DNA from: Dawidia soli
Lineage (GTDB): Bacteria; Bacteroidota; Bacteroidia; Cytophagales; Cyclobacteriaceae
DNA: 64,000 bases
Assembly (NCBI RefSeq): GCF_018598185.1
Contig: NZ_JAHESC010000024.1
Location: 56,573-120,572 of the forward strand
Reading direction: 5' to 3'
Part shown: positions 43,523 through 51,603 of the stretch, piece after piece
Numbering within the stretch: the stretch's first letter is position 1
Layout of the letters: each line of letters begins with the position of its first letter
Program-made: the position numbers and the translations under genes
Notes under the pieces: model-generated
Told to the model about the DNA's origin: nothing
Database searches by the model: none
The model's input: the letters and a program-made list of their open reading frames with translations, nothing else

Positions 43523-43630
43523 AAAAAAAATTTGTTATTAAGTAATCCGGCCCATTACAGGCTGGCCGGTACGCCTCGTGTGCTGCAGCGGTTCAAACAT
43601 ACCCGCCGCCCGAGGCTACACAAAACGACA

Positions 43631-43690
43631 GTTCCCAAAGGTTCCCATCCGTTCCTATAGATTCCCATTTGTTCCCACATGTTCCCATCG
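43631..43690 (+). repeat. Iteron-like array: six 10-bp direct repeats
   Basis: Six contiguous units of exactly 10 bases, consensus GTTCCCATNN: GTTCCCAAAG, GTTCCCATCC, GTTCCTATAG, ATTCCCATTT, GTTCCCACAT, GTTCCCATCG. The period is one helical turn, so all units face the same side of the DNA. The array lies between the divergent 253-aa and HTH genes. Confidence 0.85.
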
Positions 43691-43775
43691 CCACACAGAA
43701 ACAGGTACCAAAGCCTTGCAAAAAGATCGGCCATCACAGTACTTCGAAAAAAGAAAAAAACGAAGACGGGCATAC

Positions 43776-43819
43776 GCCCTACTAAAGCCGTACATAAGCC
43801 GTACTAAAGCCCTATCAAA
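43776..43819 (+). repeat. Second direct-repeat array: four 11-bp units
   Basis: GCCCTACTAAA, GCCGTACATAA, GCCGTACTAAA, GCCCTATCAAA, contiguous and ending 14 bases before the HTH start codon. A weaker related piece, GCCTTGCAAAA, lies near 43713. An open frame runs through both arrays but is only a translation of the repeats. Confidence 0.8.
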
Positions 43820-43833
43820 GACCTGTCAGCACC

Positions 43834-44031
43834 ATGCAAAAAAATCCGGTGGTAATCACCCCCAAAGACATCCAGCGCATCATGGGCTATTGCTACAAAA
43901 CAGCCTGCCGCATCCAGCGTCGCATCCGCCAGTTCACCGGCAAGCGCCCCGGCCAGATCATCACCATCGACGACTTCTGCACCTACACCGGCCTCACCCG
44001 CGAAAACGTACGGATGCTTCTACAGGATTAG
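43834..44031 (+). CDS. Small helix-turn-helix DNA-binding protein
   Basis: 65 aa. ITPKDIQRIMGYCYKTACRI and FCTYTGLTRENVRMLLQD are helix pairs of the kind found in excisionase/MerR-like or Tn-type small regulators. Three basic residues follow each putative recognition helix. It starts right after the 11-bp repeat array, so self-regulation at that array, or a role as iteron-binding initiator, is likely. The frame continues upstream through repeats with no better start. Confidence 0.75.
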   Translation: MQKNPVVITPKDIQRIMGYCYKTACRIQRRIRQFTGKRPGQIITIDDFCTYTGLTRENVRMLLQD

Positions 44032-44149
44032 GCAACTTAAGATTCGCAATTTTCGTCGGCGAAAAAAGCAACTTACAGGTGATGCATGCGAAAGGTAAAA
44101 GCAGGTAGACTTTTATTCGCTATTTTAAAACATAGCGCAATAACCAGTT

Positions 44150-44407
44150 ATGGCGATAAAGAAGGAAGAACTAGCGACAGTTGTGTTAGGTAAGCATACA
44201 TTGAACAATACCTATATCATATACGAAAATGGAACATACGAAAGATTCTACGACCGGAGCACCTACGCTCTCAATCTCACCGAAAAGGGCATAGTCTCCG
44301 CCTTCAGTAACTACCTTCGCGAGAAGGTATTATCAAAATGCCAAAAGGAAAATCGAATGGCGCTCGAAGAACTGTTTTTCAAACATCCCCCGGCACCGGA
44401 AAAATAA
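44150..44407 (+). CDS. Small hypothetical protein
   Basis: 85 aa, soluble, AT-richer than its neighbours. VLGKHTLNNTYIIYENGTYE looks like beta-hairpins, followed by helices (IVSAFSNYLREKVLSKCQKE). No family recognised. It is the last intact plus-strand gene of the cassette. Confidence 0.6.
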   Translation: MAIKKEELATVVLGKHTLNNTYIIYENGTYERFYDRSTYALNLTEKGIVSAFSNYLREKVLSKCQKENRMALEELFFKHPPAPEK

Positions 44408-44444
44408 GAGGTACACACAAGTCCCATCGCGATCGACGTAGGTC

Positions 44445-44568
44445 CTACGGTTTCTTCTTCACATAGTCACTCAAGTATGCGCCAATTAGACGTAACGATT
44501 TTAACAAGTTCCGGTCCACAATAAAGCTTATATCGGGTCCAACCGCCAGGAGCCAGCCAATATCCTTT
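44445..44568 (-). pseudogene. 3' fragment of an unidentified gene
   Basis: The minus strand encodes DIGWLLAVGPDISFIVDRNL and then LKSLRLIGAYLSDYVKKKP with a TAG at 44447-44445. It reads like a genuine protein end, but the frame has no beginning: it stops making sense at about 44570, exactly where the truncated plus-strand paralogue begins. Two broken genes thus meet head on. Confidence 0.5.
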
Positions 44569-44571
44569 TTC

Positions 44572-45075
44572 AGCAGTGGCGACTACCGGGAAATTAAGGT
44601 TAAGGCTGCGGACGAGGTGCACGGCGTGCGGATCGATACCGGCGACGTGTGGGATATGGATCACCTCATCACGCACGGGCTGACGCTGGATGGGTTTGTG
44701 TTTGTGCGGAAGCAACGCATTGTAGCCGAGCTGAATACGGATCGGTACGACAAGGTTGACTTTCTGCTCGCCTTTAACGAAATGCCGGACGTACCCGCGG
44801 TGCTGCCGGAATTGGATAACGATCGGCAACTCTTTGCGTGGTTGCGGGATGAAGGGAACCTGGTGATGGTATTTTTGCCGGGGCAACATGAATCGATTAT
44901 GGGGCGGGTCGAGGCTGTCGGAAACAAAAGTTACCAGCTGCGGCTGGTGAGCGATGAGCTCGAGGTGGCGGAGGATTTGCTGGAACTCTATTATGATAAC
45001 ATGCATGTCGTCGTGACCGGGACGCATTTGTTGAAAATGTTTGACAAGTATCTGGAGGTAATGGGGGCGGTTTAG
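44572..45075 (+). pseudogene. 5'-truncated paralogue of the 41871-42437 gene
   Basis: From SGDYREIKVKAADEVHGVRI onward the translation matches the 188-aa cassette protein to its last residue (for example VWDMDHLITHGLTLDGFVFV and HESIMGRVEAVGNKSYQLRL), with about two thirds of residues identical by eye. The first 17-20 residues of the paralogue are missing and no ATG exists in the open part; a GTG at 44617 could start a 152-aa protein lacking the N-terminus. Opposite orientation to the intact copy. Confidence 0.8.
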
Positions 45076-45271
45076 CGCGGTAAACAATTGGGAAGTGGTG
45101 GTCCTGATCTGCAGTTACAGGTCGGGACACCGCTGTATTTTTTGCGATAGTAGCGATCCGACCGCATCTCCAAGAGAATCTGCCTGTTCTTGGTCATGAA
45201 TAATTGGGAAACATATTATACGAGTAATGAATCGTTGCGCGCCCATTAATGCAAAAAAACACTAACAAAAA

Positions 45272-45290
45272 TTTTGTCAACATCTGGGAA
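45272..45290 (+). promoter_or_regulatory. Shared 19-base upstream element, site 1
   Basis: TTTTGTCAACATCTGGGAA, 88 bases before the first MauE-type gene. The same sequence with one change lies at 47518-47536 ahead of the AraC gene. A TATATTTT stretch follows 2 bases later and may be part of the promoter. It lies in the 302-base gap 45076-45377, which otherwise shows no gene and marks the change to AT-rich DNA. Confidence 0.5.
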
Positions 45291-45377
45291 GCTATATTTT
45301 GTACATTTAATCGCACACACAAATTCTCACTATAATTTCATGGTGGCTGGATATGATAATCGTTAAATGAAACTTGC

Positions 45378-45845
45378 ATGAAAGCTATTAACTTATTGGA
45401 CATCATTGTATTTTCATTTGTTATTCTCTTTATCTACGCGGCAACAAATAAGTTAGCGACATATGATCTATTCGTTGCTCAATTGGGCAAATCTCCGTTG
45501 ATCATGAACTACGCCCCTTCAATCGCCTGGATGATTCCAACGCTTGAACTTATACTAGCAATCGCCTTACTGATACGAAAACTTCTGTTAGCCGCACTAT
45601 TTGGGTGTTTCACGCTGATGTTAACGTTCACCTTATATATCGGGTTTATTATCAATTTCAGTCCGTACGTACCATGCTCTTGTGGCGGCATCCTTAATAG
45701 TCTGGGTTGGACAGAGCATATGTTGTTCAATATCATTTTTATCGTTTTGGCTGTCTTGGGCATCGGGCTCCACGCCAAGCAGGCAGCACTTGTAGCAGCA
45801 GAAAAATTCTCAATTGACCAACAAAATGAAAGCGCTTCAATTTAA
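45378..45845 (+). CDS. MauE/DoxX-family redox-associated membrane protein (copy 1)
   Basis: 155 aa with four membrane helices (about 7-25, 47-65, 68-95 and 112-132). The loop VPCSCGGILNSLGWTEHMLF carries the CxC of the MauE/DoxX-like group. Members help move electrons or thiols across the membrane for disulfide formation in periplasmic partners. Its stop overlaps the next gene by 20 bases. A paralogue lies at 48873-49304 with the same neighbours. Confidence 0.85.
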   Translation: MKAINLLDIIVFSFVILFIYAATNKLATYDLFVAQLGKSPLIMNYAPSIAWMIPTLELILAIALLIRKLLLAALFGCFTLMLTFTLYIGFIINFSPYVPCSCGGILNSLGWTEHMLFNIIFIVLAVLGIGLHAKQAALVAAEKFSIDQQNESASI

Positions 45846-46911
45846 GCGGAGTAGTCGCCTTACGTTAGCATGCTGCACCCTGCTATCGGTCGGCATCATC
45901 GTCACATTGTATGCATTGTCCCCGCTGACCCGTGACATCCCGAGAGGGGGATTTGAGCGATCGTTCTTTGCGAAAAAGCTCACAACACCCGACGCTTTGA
46001 TTGACCTCGAGGTAAACTCCTTCTATATAGCGGGCACGGATCATGGCCACGTCTATCTTGGGAATACCACCGCTCCGTTCCACGTTGCCGTTGTCAGCAG
46101 CGATTTGAAAGACTCATCACACGTCATGCTAAAGGTTCACATGGAAAGTATCCTGGAACCCCGACAGTTCAAGCTTCAGGTCAAACCACCTTACTTTTAT
46201 CTCATGCACGGTTTAGAACCCGCAATCCTGCGCGGGCTGGTTAAAAATTGGGAAGCGTATCCCTTCATGACCGGCAACGACTACTATTTTGTAGAATCAA
46301 CACCGATCGGTAAGGAAGCATTCGCCTTACGATCCTATGACGGAAATAGCAACGAATACATTCTTGCCCGAAAAGCCGCCAACCAGCTGGAATTCAAACC
46401 CTCCCTCCTTACAAAACAAATCGATGGAATATTCTGCGTTGACGGAACATTACATTACAGTCAAAACGCCAAGCGCATGGTCTACGTCTATTTTTATCGA
46501 AATCAGTTTATCGTGGCCGATTCAAACATGGACTTACAGTATCGCGGACATACAATCGACACATTTTCCAGAGCACGATTGGAGATCGCACAGATCAAAA
46601 AAAGTGGCAAAAAAATGCTCGCTAAGCCTCCGCTGCAAGTAAATGGACTAAGTTGTGTGGCAGACGATAAATTATACATTCAATCGACAGTACTGGCCGA
46701 TAACGACTCGCCGGAAACTTTTATGAACGGGGCTACCATCGACGCCTACAGCATAAAAAACGGGGCATACCTTGGCAGCCTCCATGTTCCCAACTATAAA
46801 AATCAACGCCTTAACAACTTCCAGGTCTCCAACGGAATCCTGTTCGCAATTTTTGATCAATACTTATTAACATATGACCTGGAAATATCCGAACACACTA
46901 ACCAAAAATAA
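45826..46911 (+). CDS. Membrane-anchored beta-propeller-like protein (copy 1)
   Basis: 361 aa from the ATG at 45826, inside the end of the MauE gene. One membrane helix at about 10-30, then a periplasmic part of 330 residues with repeated beta-strand patterns (VNSFYIAGTDHGHVYLGNTT, KQIDGIFCVDGTLHYSQNAK, MVYVYFYRNQFIVADSNMDL), probably a propeller. It pairs with the protein at 49344-50444, with long shared stretches. No known family name. Tight coupling to MauE and the DUF6520-like peptide suggests it works on or with the peptide. Confidence 0.75.
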   Translation: MKALQFKRSSRLTLACCTLLSVGIIVTLYALSPLTRDIPRGGFERSFFAKKLTTPDALIDLEVNSFYIAGTDHGHVYLGNTTAPFHVAVVSSDLKDSSHVMLKVHMESILEPRQFKLQVKPPYFYLMHGLEPAILRGLVKNWEAYPFMTGNDYYFVESTPIGKEAFALRSYDGNSNEYILARKAANQLEFKPSLLTKQIDGIFCVDGTLHYSQNAKRMVYVYFYRNQFIVADSNMDLQYRGHTIDTFSRARLEIAQIKKSGKKMLAKPPLQVNGLSCVADDKLYIQSTVLADNDSPETFMNGATIDAYSIKNGAYLGSLHVPNYKNQRLNNFQVSNGILFAIFDQYLLTYDLEISEHTNQK

Positions 46912-46913
46912 TT

Positions 46914-47234
46914 ATGAGAACAAAAAACAGAACCATTATCGGCGGTATCCTAGCCCTGACTACCTGCGGTATTTCGCTTGCCAGTGCAACAATGCTTGCA
47001 CCTGAGGACACATACATACGGGTGAAACCCACGGCCAACAGTGTCTTTATGTGTGTAAAGTGCGGAGGGCAATGCGACAACAACGGAACTCAATTGTGCG
47101 AGGTACGCGTAAACACCACCAGTAGCGGATGGATTACAGTACCCGGCCGAAGGGGCCCCAACTGCACACCCATTCTCAAACACACCACAGCGGTTGTCCA
47201 CACGTGTCCCACACTGTTTTACGCAGCGGAATGA
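46914..47234 (+). CDS. Small secreted Cys-containing DUF6520-like peptide (copy 1)
   Basis: 106 aa, 2 bases after the preceding stop. The signal peptide ends near SLASA. The mature part has CVKCGGQCDNNGTQLCEVRV, then two more Cys (GPNCTP, HTCPT), six in all. The Q-C-D-(D/N)-N/T-G-T pattern matches the peptides at 50553 and 51083, though the C-terminus differs. It is likely a disulfide-bonded exported peptide. DUF6520 members have no known role. Confidence 0.75.
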   Translation: MRTKNRTIIGGILALTTCGISLASATMLAPEDTYIRVKPTANSVFMCVKCGGQCDNNGTQLCEVRVNTTSSGWITVPGRRGPNCTPILKHTTAVVHTCPTLFYAAE

Positions 47235-47242
47235 CCACTAAT

Positions 47243-47274
47243 ACATAAGGATCTTCATTAGAAGGTCCTTATGT
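47243..47274 (+). terminator. Hairpin after the first peptide operon
   Basis: ACATAAGGA pairs with TCCTTATGT, and inside it CTTC-ATTA-GAAG, giving 13 bp with a one-base bulge on each side. It begins 8 bases after the stop of the peptide gene. No strong T run, but a clear operon end. Confidence 0.7.
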
Positions 47275-47517
47275 TCGTCGGTTTTACAACTCTTGATTTT
47301 CAAGTCACGAATAAGCTCAAAAGAACTCCGATTGGCTATCATCTTATTTTGTTACAAATTAACCACTGATGTTGTCCTGTGCTTAGAATCCAATAAAGCC
47401 CGCAATTACAACAGCCTTCCCCAAAAAACACCACTCCCTCACGCAGGTGATCCAAACCAATCCTTACGTAACTAAATTACAGTTGTGGTCAGCCAAATTG
47501 CTCCGTTAAAAGAAAAC

Positions 47518-47536
47518 TTTTGTCAACATCTAGGAA
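47518..47536 (+). promoter_or_regulatory. Shared 19-base upstream element, site 2
   Basis: TTTTGTCAACATCTAGGAA, one base different from site 1. It lies within the 668-base gap 47235-47902 ahead of the AraC gene; I see no gene in that gap. Confidence 0.5.
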
Positions 47537-47902
47537 ATCTTCTTCAGTATTTTTACATCATCACCGCAACTCAAAGGCTTTTTTCGAGAGATTTCAAACG
47601 TCTTTACATTTTACGTGATGATAAAGAAACATTCTTTTTTACCCATTACAGTTAAACTAAAAGAATACATTATTTATTACCTCTATCCTCCTCAACTATA
47701 GGCGGTGCAAAAGCATACCAGTTCGGTCGCAAACGGATTACGTGGTGTCCCATTCCATGCTCATGTCACTTTCCTCTATTTGACCGACAGTTACACGAGA
47801 CAATTTCCCCAAAATTCAAACCGTCTGCAGGAAACTAAATTTGCAAATAAATGCTTCCAGAACAAGATAATTGTGATACAACAACCGATAATCTGAACCG
47901 TC

Positions 47903-48760
47903 ATGAACGTCTCAAACGTTTTGGGGTTTTCCGTGCCTCTGGCAGGCAGTAACTCCCACCTGGCTTTTACTCACTATTGTGAGGATGTAAAAAAAGACAC
48001 CACGACTCCCTTTAGCTTTCCGGAATTTACCGGCATTGTAATCAATCTTTCGGGTAAAATCGAGTATGTACATAATGCAGTGCGATCCGAAATAAATCCG
48101 AAGCAGTATCAGATTGTTCATACAGTACCAGGCAAATGTGATCTCACGCTGAAATCCGGATTACATACTGTAATTCTAATACAGCTCCCGGCCGATCTCC
48201 TGGAGAGTATCGCGGCCAATTCGGTTTTCAGTGAACTTTTAGCGTCCGTACGAAACAACGAAATCTATCAGATGCCCTTGCCGCTTAGACTACCTTACGA
48301 GGTGCACAGCATTCTGGACCAACTAAGGCGCCATCGCAAAGGCAACACGCAGGAAGTATTCAACCAAATAAAAGTAACGGAAATGATTATCCTACTTGTC
48401 GACCATACTCTGACGCCTAAACCCAGCAAAAAAAACAATGACCAATTCTTTCTTATGATCGATAAGGCACGTTCGCTTATGCTCAACGAAATGAACAAGG
48501 ATTGGTCGCTTGATTTGCTTGCATACGCAACCGGGATAAGTAGAAAAAAACTAATATTAGGATTCAGAAAATATTTCGATACATCACCGATTCGGTATCT
48601 GTATGAAGAGCGCCTAAACCGCGCTATTGTTCTGCTCAGGGACACAACTCTATCGGTGAACGAAATCACCTCGAAAGTCGGCTACAGGCATTCACAAAAC
48701 TTTAGTCAAGCATTCAGTAAAAAATTCGGACATCCGCCCACTGCATATCGCTCCGCCTGA
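47903..48760 (+). CDS. AraC-family transcriptional regulator
   Basis: 285 aa. The C-terminal 100 residues hold two HTH motifs (WSLDLLAYATGISRKKLILG ... SVNEITSKVGYRHSQNFSQA, ending FSKKFGHPPTAYR), the AraC signature. The N-terminal 150 residues form a ligand-binding cupin-like region of low similarity. It stands between two MauE-peptide sets and is the probable local regulator. The shared 19-base element upstream of it and of the first MauE gene is a candidate binding site. Confidence 0.92.
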   Translation: MNVSNVLGFSVPLAGSNSHLAFTHYCEDVKKDTTTPFSFPEFTGIVINLSGKIEYVHNAVRSEINPKQYQIVHTVPGKCDLTLKSGLHTVILIQLPADLLESIAANSVFSELLASVRNNEIYQMPLPLRLPYEVHSILDQLRRHRKGNTQEVFNQIKVTEMIILLVDHTLTPKPSKKNNDQFFLMIDKARSLMLNEMNKDWSLDLLAYATGISRKKLILGFRKYFDTSPIRYLYEERLNRAIVLLRDTTLSVNEITSKVGYRHSQNFSQAFSKKFGHPPTAYRSA

Positions 48761-48872
48761 GGGCACCGCAACTATAAAAATGCTCCCTTAAACGAAAGAG
48801 AAAGGAACCCATTCGTACATCATATATTGCACCTTTGTTACGTCAACAGCGAATCTTCAAAAATAGAATCGT

Positions 48873-49304
48873 ATGAAAAAACAATTCATTCTCGACATTA
48901 TCTGCGTTCTGTTTGCAGTGCTATTTGTATACGCAGCGGTTAGCAAGCTACTGACTTATGATGAGTTCAAAACGCAAATTGCAAAGTCACCATTAATATG
49001 GCATCATGAGTGGTGGATAGCCTGGTTTATCCCAAGCCTTGAAATCGCAATTGCATCTATACTATTTGTTCCACGTCTTCAGCTTGTAGCGCTATACAGT
49101 TGTTTCACCCTCATGTTCATATTCTCAATATATATTGCCTTCATGTTGGCATTTACCCCAAACTTACCTTGTTCCTGCGGCGGCGTACTTAATAAAATGG
49201 GTTGGAAAGGTCACTTGGTCTTTAATATCGGCTTTACACTACTTGCGGTTTACGGAATAATCTTATTAAATAAGAGAAACGAGCATCATCAAGTGATTGC
49301 TTGA
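48873..49304 (+). CDS. MauE/DoxX-family redox-associated membrane protein (copy 2)
   Basis: 143 aa, four membrane helices, and LPCSCGGVLNKMGWKGHLVF in the same place as in copy 1 (LDIICVLFAVLFVYAAVSKL also parallels copy 1). Length and order of segments agree. It begins the second peptide operon, 112 bases after the AraC gene. Confidence 0.85.
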   Translation: MKKQFILDIICVLFAVLFVYAAVSKLLTYDEFKTQIAKSPLIWHHEWWIAWFIPSLEIAIASILFVPRLQLVALYSCFTLMFIFSIYIAFMLAFTPNLPCSCGGVLNKMGWKGHLVFNIGFTLLAVYGIILLNKRNEHHQVIA

Positions 49305-49343
49305 AACAAGAGAATTCTATATCAACTGGAATAATACTTAATT

Positions 49344-50444
49344 ATGACAAGGCAGCAAATCATCATTCTGACTGGGTGCATGGCTTTTGGAATTGTAGTA
49401 CTTTACCTACTTTACTCTTTATCCCCCTTTGCAGCCGAAATACCTCGGGAATCATTCGAAAGAAATTTTGATTCATTTGTTTCAGTGGCCGAGCGCGGTG
49501 ATATCGACCTGAAAGTAAATTCATTTTACATTGCGGGTACATCGAAAAAAACAGTTTATCTGGGCAGTTATTCCGGCCCATTGCACTTATTGCAAGTAAC
49601 AATTCCAAGCCTCGATACGTTGCATATGAATGTTGGCTTAGATACAGTAATGTTACCGGAAGATTATAGGGTATTTCGAATGAAAGTCGACTCACCCTTC
49701 TTTTACTTAAGCCACGGCTCGATGCCCGGCATTTTTAAAGGATCTTTAAGTACAAGATCAGCAAAAAATTTCTCACCAAAAGGCGCTCCGTTTTTTGCTG
49801 AGGCCGTACCCGTTAGCGGTAGCCGACTTGCATTAAAATCCTTAAGTCGAGAGAGCAACGGAAGTGAGTTGGCAACGCTAACGCTTGACTCGCCATTTTT
49901 TGAATTCAAACCAGACATATTAGAAAAACAAGTGGATGGAATCTTCTGTGTCGATGGAAACCTGCTGTACAATAAAGAGATAAATAGGATAGTTTACGTA
50001 TATGCATATAGAAATGAGTATATGATTGCTGACACATCATTAAACTTAATCCATCGTTTCCATACGATAGACACATTCAGTCAGGCTCCAATAAAAGTAG
50101 CGAACATTAAATCAAAAAGTTATCGCACACTGGCTACACCGCCTGCTCGAATAAACGTAAAAAGTTGTGTATCCGAAAATCGGCTCTTCATCCAATCGCC
50201 TTTGCTAGCAAAAAATGAAGACAAAATGGAATTTCTGAAAGGCTGCACGATTGACGTGTACGATATGGTGCGTGGAACCTATCTATACAGTTTTCATTTG
50301 GAAGCAAAATACAATCACCTGCCATCTTCATTCTCAGTGGTGGGCGAAAATTTGATAGCGATTTACGATCACCATCTGATTCTTTATAGTTTAATATTAC
50401 CGGAACAAAATCACCAAAAGACTTTAGTCTCACAGTATAATTAG
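49344..50444 (+). CDS. Membrane-anchored beta-propeller-like protein (copy 2)
   Basis: 366 aa, one N-terminal membrane helix (about 6-26). Shared with copy 1: IPRESFERNF, LKVNSFYIAGTSKKTVYLGS, KQVDGIFCVDGNLLYNKEIN, RIVYVYAYRNEYMIADTSLN, and HTIDTFSQAPIKVANIKSKS. The repeated strand pattern supports a propeller. It follows its MauE gene by 39 bases. Confidence 0.75.
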   Translation: MTRQQIIILTGCMAFGIVVLYLLYSLSPFAAEIPRESFERNFDSFVSVAERGDIDLKVNSFYIAGTSKKTVYLGSYSGPLHLLQVTIPSLDTLHMNVGLDTVMLPEDYRVFRMKVDSPFFYLSHGSMPGIFKGSLSTRSAKNFSPKGAPFFAEAVPVSGSRLALKSLSRESNGSELATLTLDSPFFEFKPDILEKQVDGIFCVDGNLLYNKEINRIVYVYAYRNEYMIADTSLNLIHRFHTIDTFSQAPIKVANIKSKSYRTLATPPARINVKSCVSENRLFIQSPLLAKNEDKMEFLKGCTIDVYDMVRGTYLYSFHLEAKYNHLPSSFSVVGENLIAIYDHHLILYSLILPEQNHQKTLVSQYN

Positions 50445-50552
50445 CAGTTCGTTATATACCATTACATCCAACGAAAAATATCGCTCGTAAACTGTGAACT
50501 CGCGTTAAAAAACTACCAAATAAAATAAGTAAAAATAAATAATACATAAAGC

Positions 50553-50885
50553 ATGACCATTTACAATTTTCTATTAATAATCATAACATGGCTGATCGCC
50601 ATTGGAGGTTCATTGGCGACCTATTCTTCCCAAGAAAATGCCTTTGTTCGAGCTAAACTAAAATCAGATCCCTCAGGAATAACACAATGCGTTAATACGG
50701 GTGTTCAATGCGACGATACGGGCACCTCCGTTTGCACCATATATGTACCAGTTACAGGTGGTTCAACTGTGGTAGAAACATATTCGACATATAAACCCTA
50801 TCGTGTGGGCTGTGTAGTTGAATTATACAGCAGTGACGGTGGAGGCATATCTGACGTCAGTACCATCGACAGAATTGTCCAATAA
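50553..50885 (+). CDS. Small secreted DUF6520-like peptide (copy 2)
   Basis: 110 aa. A hydrophobic signal region is followed by ENAFVRAKLKSDPSGITQCV, NTGVQCDDTGTSVCTIYVPV and YRVGCVVEL: four Cys. It ends STIDRIVQ. Very like the next peptide (long identical runs in the mature part), so the pair is a recent duplication. 108 bases follow the preceding gene. Confidence 0.8.
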   Translation: MTIYNFLLIIITWLIAIGGSLATYSSQENAFVRAKLKSDPSGITQCVNTGVQCDDTGTSVCTIYVPVTGGSTVVETYSTYKPYRVGCVVELYSSDGGGISDVSTIDRIVQ

Positions 50886-51082
50886 CTAATCCAGTAGACG
50901 TTCCGGTCCAGCCACAAATAATAGAAATATTGAAATGCTCATAACAAGAGTGATGTACAGACTACTCAATATTATCAATACAATTTTCACAAAAAAAATT
51001 TACGTGCACGGTAAATCAGGAATATCGCCGACCACCTGAACAAACAAGGTAGGCAATTCATAAAACCCAAAATTCAATTACC

Positions 51083-51418
51083 ATGAAAACCAAAAATTTA
51101 AGCCTCGCAGCATTTGCTCTCGTACTCGCCGTTGGAAGCGCATTTGCGTCGTTTCTTGCTCCTGAAAATGTCTATGTTCGCGCTAAACTGAAGTCAGATC
51201 CAAACGGCCTGACTCAGTGCGTCAACACAGGCGTTCAATGCGATGACGCCGGATCTAACCTTTGCACCGTAAATGTTCCGGTTACTGGCGGCACAACGCA
51301 GGTACAAACCGACGCAACGTTCAGACCTTATCGGGTAACTTGCCAAGTGCAGCTGCACAATACAAGCGCCGCACCCATCAGCTCTTCCATAACAACTATT
51401 GATCGCATTGTTCAATAG
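51083..51418 (+). CDS. Small secreted DUF6520-like peptide (copy 3)
   Basis: 111 aa. MKTKNLSLAAFALVLAVGSA is a clean signal peptide. The mature part ENVYVRAKLKSDPNGLTQCV, NTGVQCDDAGSNLCTVNVPV, YRVTCQVQL and TIDRIVQ parallels copy 2. Four conserved Cys could make two disulfides, in line with the redox-type membrane protein of the operon. A strong terminator follows. Confidence 0.82.
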   Translation: MKTKNLSLAAFALVLAVGSAFASFLAPENVYVRAKLKSDPNGLTQCVNTGVQCDDAGSNLCTVNVPVTGGTTQVQTDATFRPYRVTCQVQLHNTSAAPISSSITTIDRIVQ

Positions 51419-51442
51419 GTCCGCGAACAGCATGAAGCTAAT

Positions 51443-51474
51443 AAGATAAGGCGCCTCCTAAGGCGCCTTATCTT
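51443..51474. terminator. Strong shared terminator between convergent operons
   Basis: A perfect 14-bp stem, AAGATAAGGCGCCT with AGGCGCCTTATCTT, around a CCTA loop. It lies 24 bases after the last peptide gene and 129 bases beyond the end of the convergent M16 peptidase gene. It can stop transcription from both sides. Confidence 0.85.
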
Positions 51475-51603
51475 TAAATAAAAACGTTCATGTCGGCATT
51501 TTCTATATATTAATTTAGTCTTCTATTAGCCCAAGCTTAACAAAGGCGAGTCACCGTATATTTATCCTGCCATCCCGGAGCTAATAACACATTCGCTTCG
51601 GAA

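Noticed and set aside
43578..43833. Upstream extension of the HTH gene frame
   Set aside because: This part reads through the 10-bp and 11-bp repeat arrays and gives repetitive peptide; the ATG at 43834 is the better start.
38821..45075. Calling the cassette a prophage or ICE
   Set aside because: No integrase, terminase, capsid, tail, relaxase or conjugation gene can be recognised, and no att-like direct repeats were found at its edges.
44467..45087. 206-codon minus-strand frame opposite the truncated paralogue
   Set aside because: The plus strand matches the intact 188-aa protein; the minus frame is its shadow. The real minus-strand remnant is in another frame at 44445-44568.
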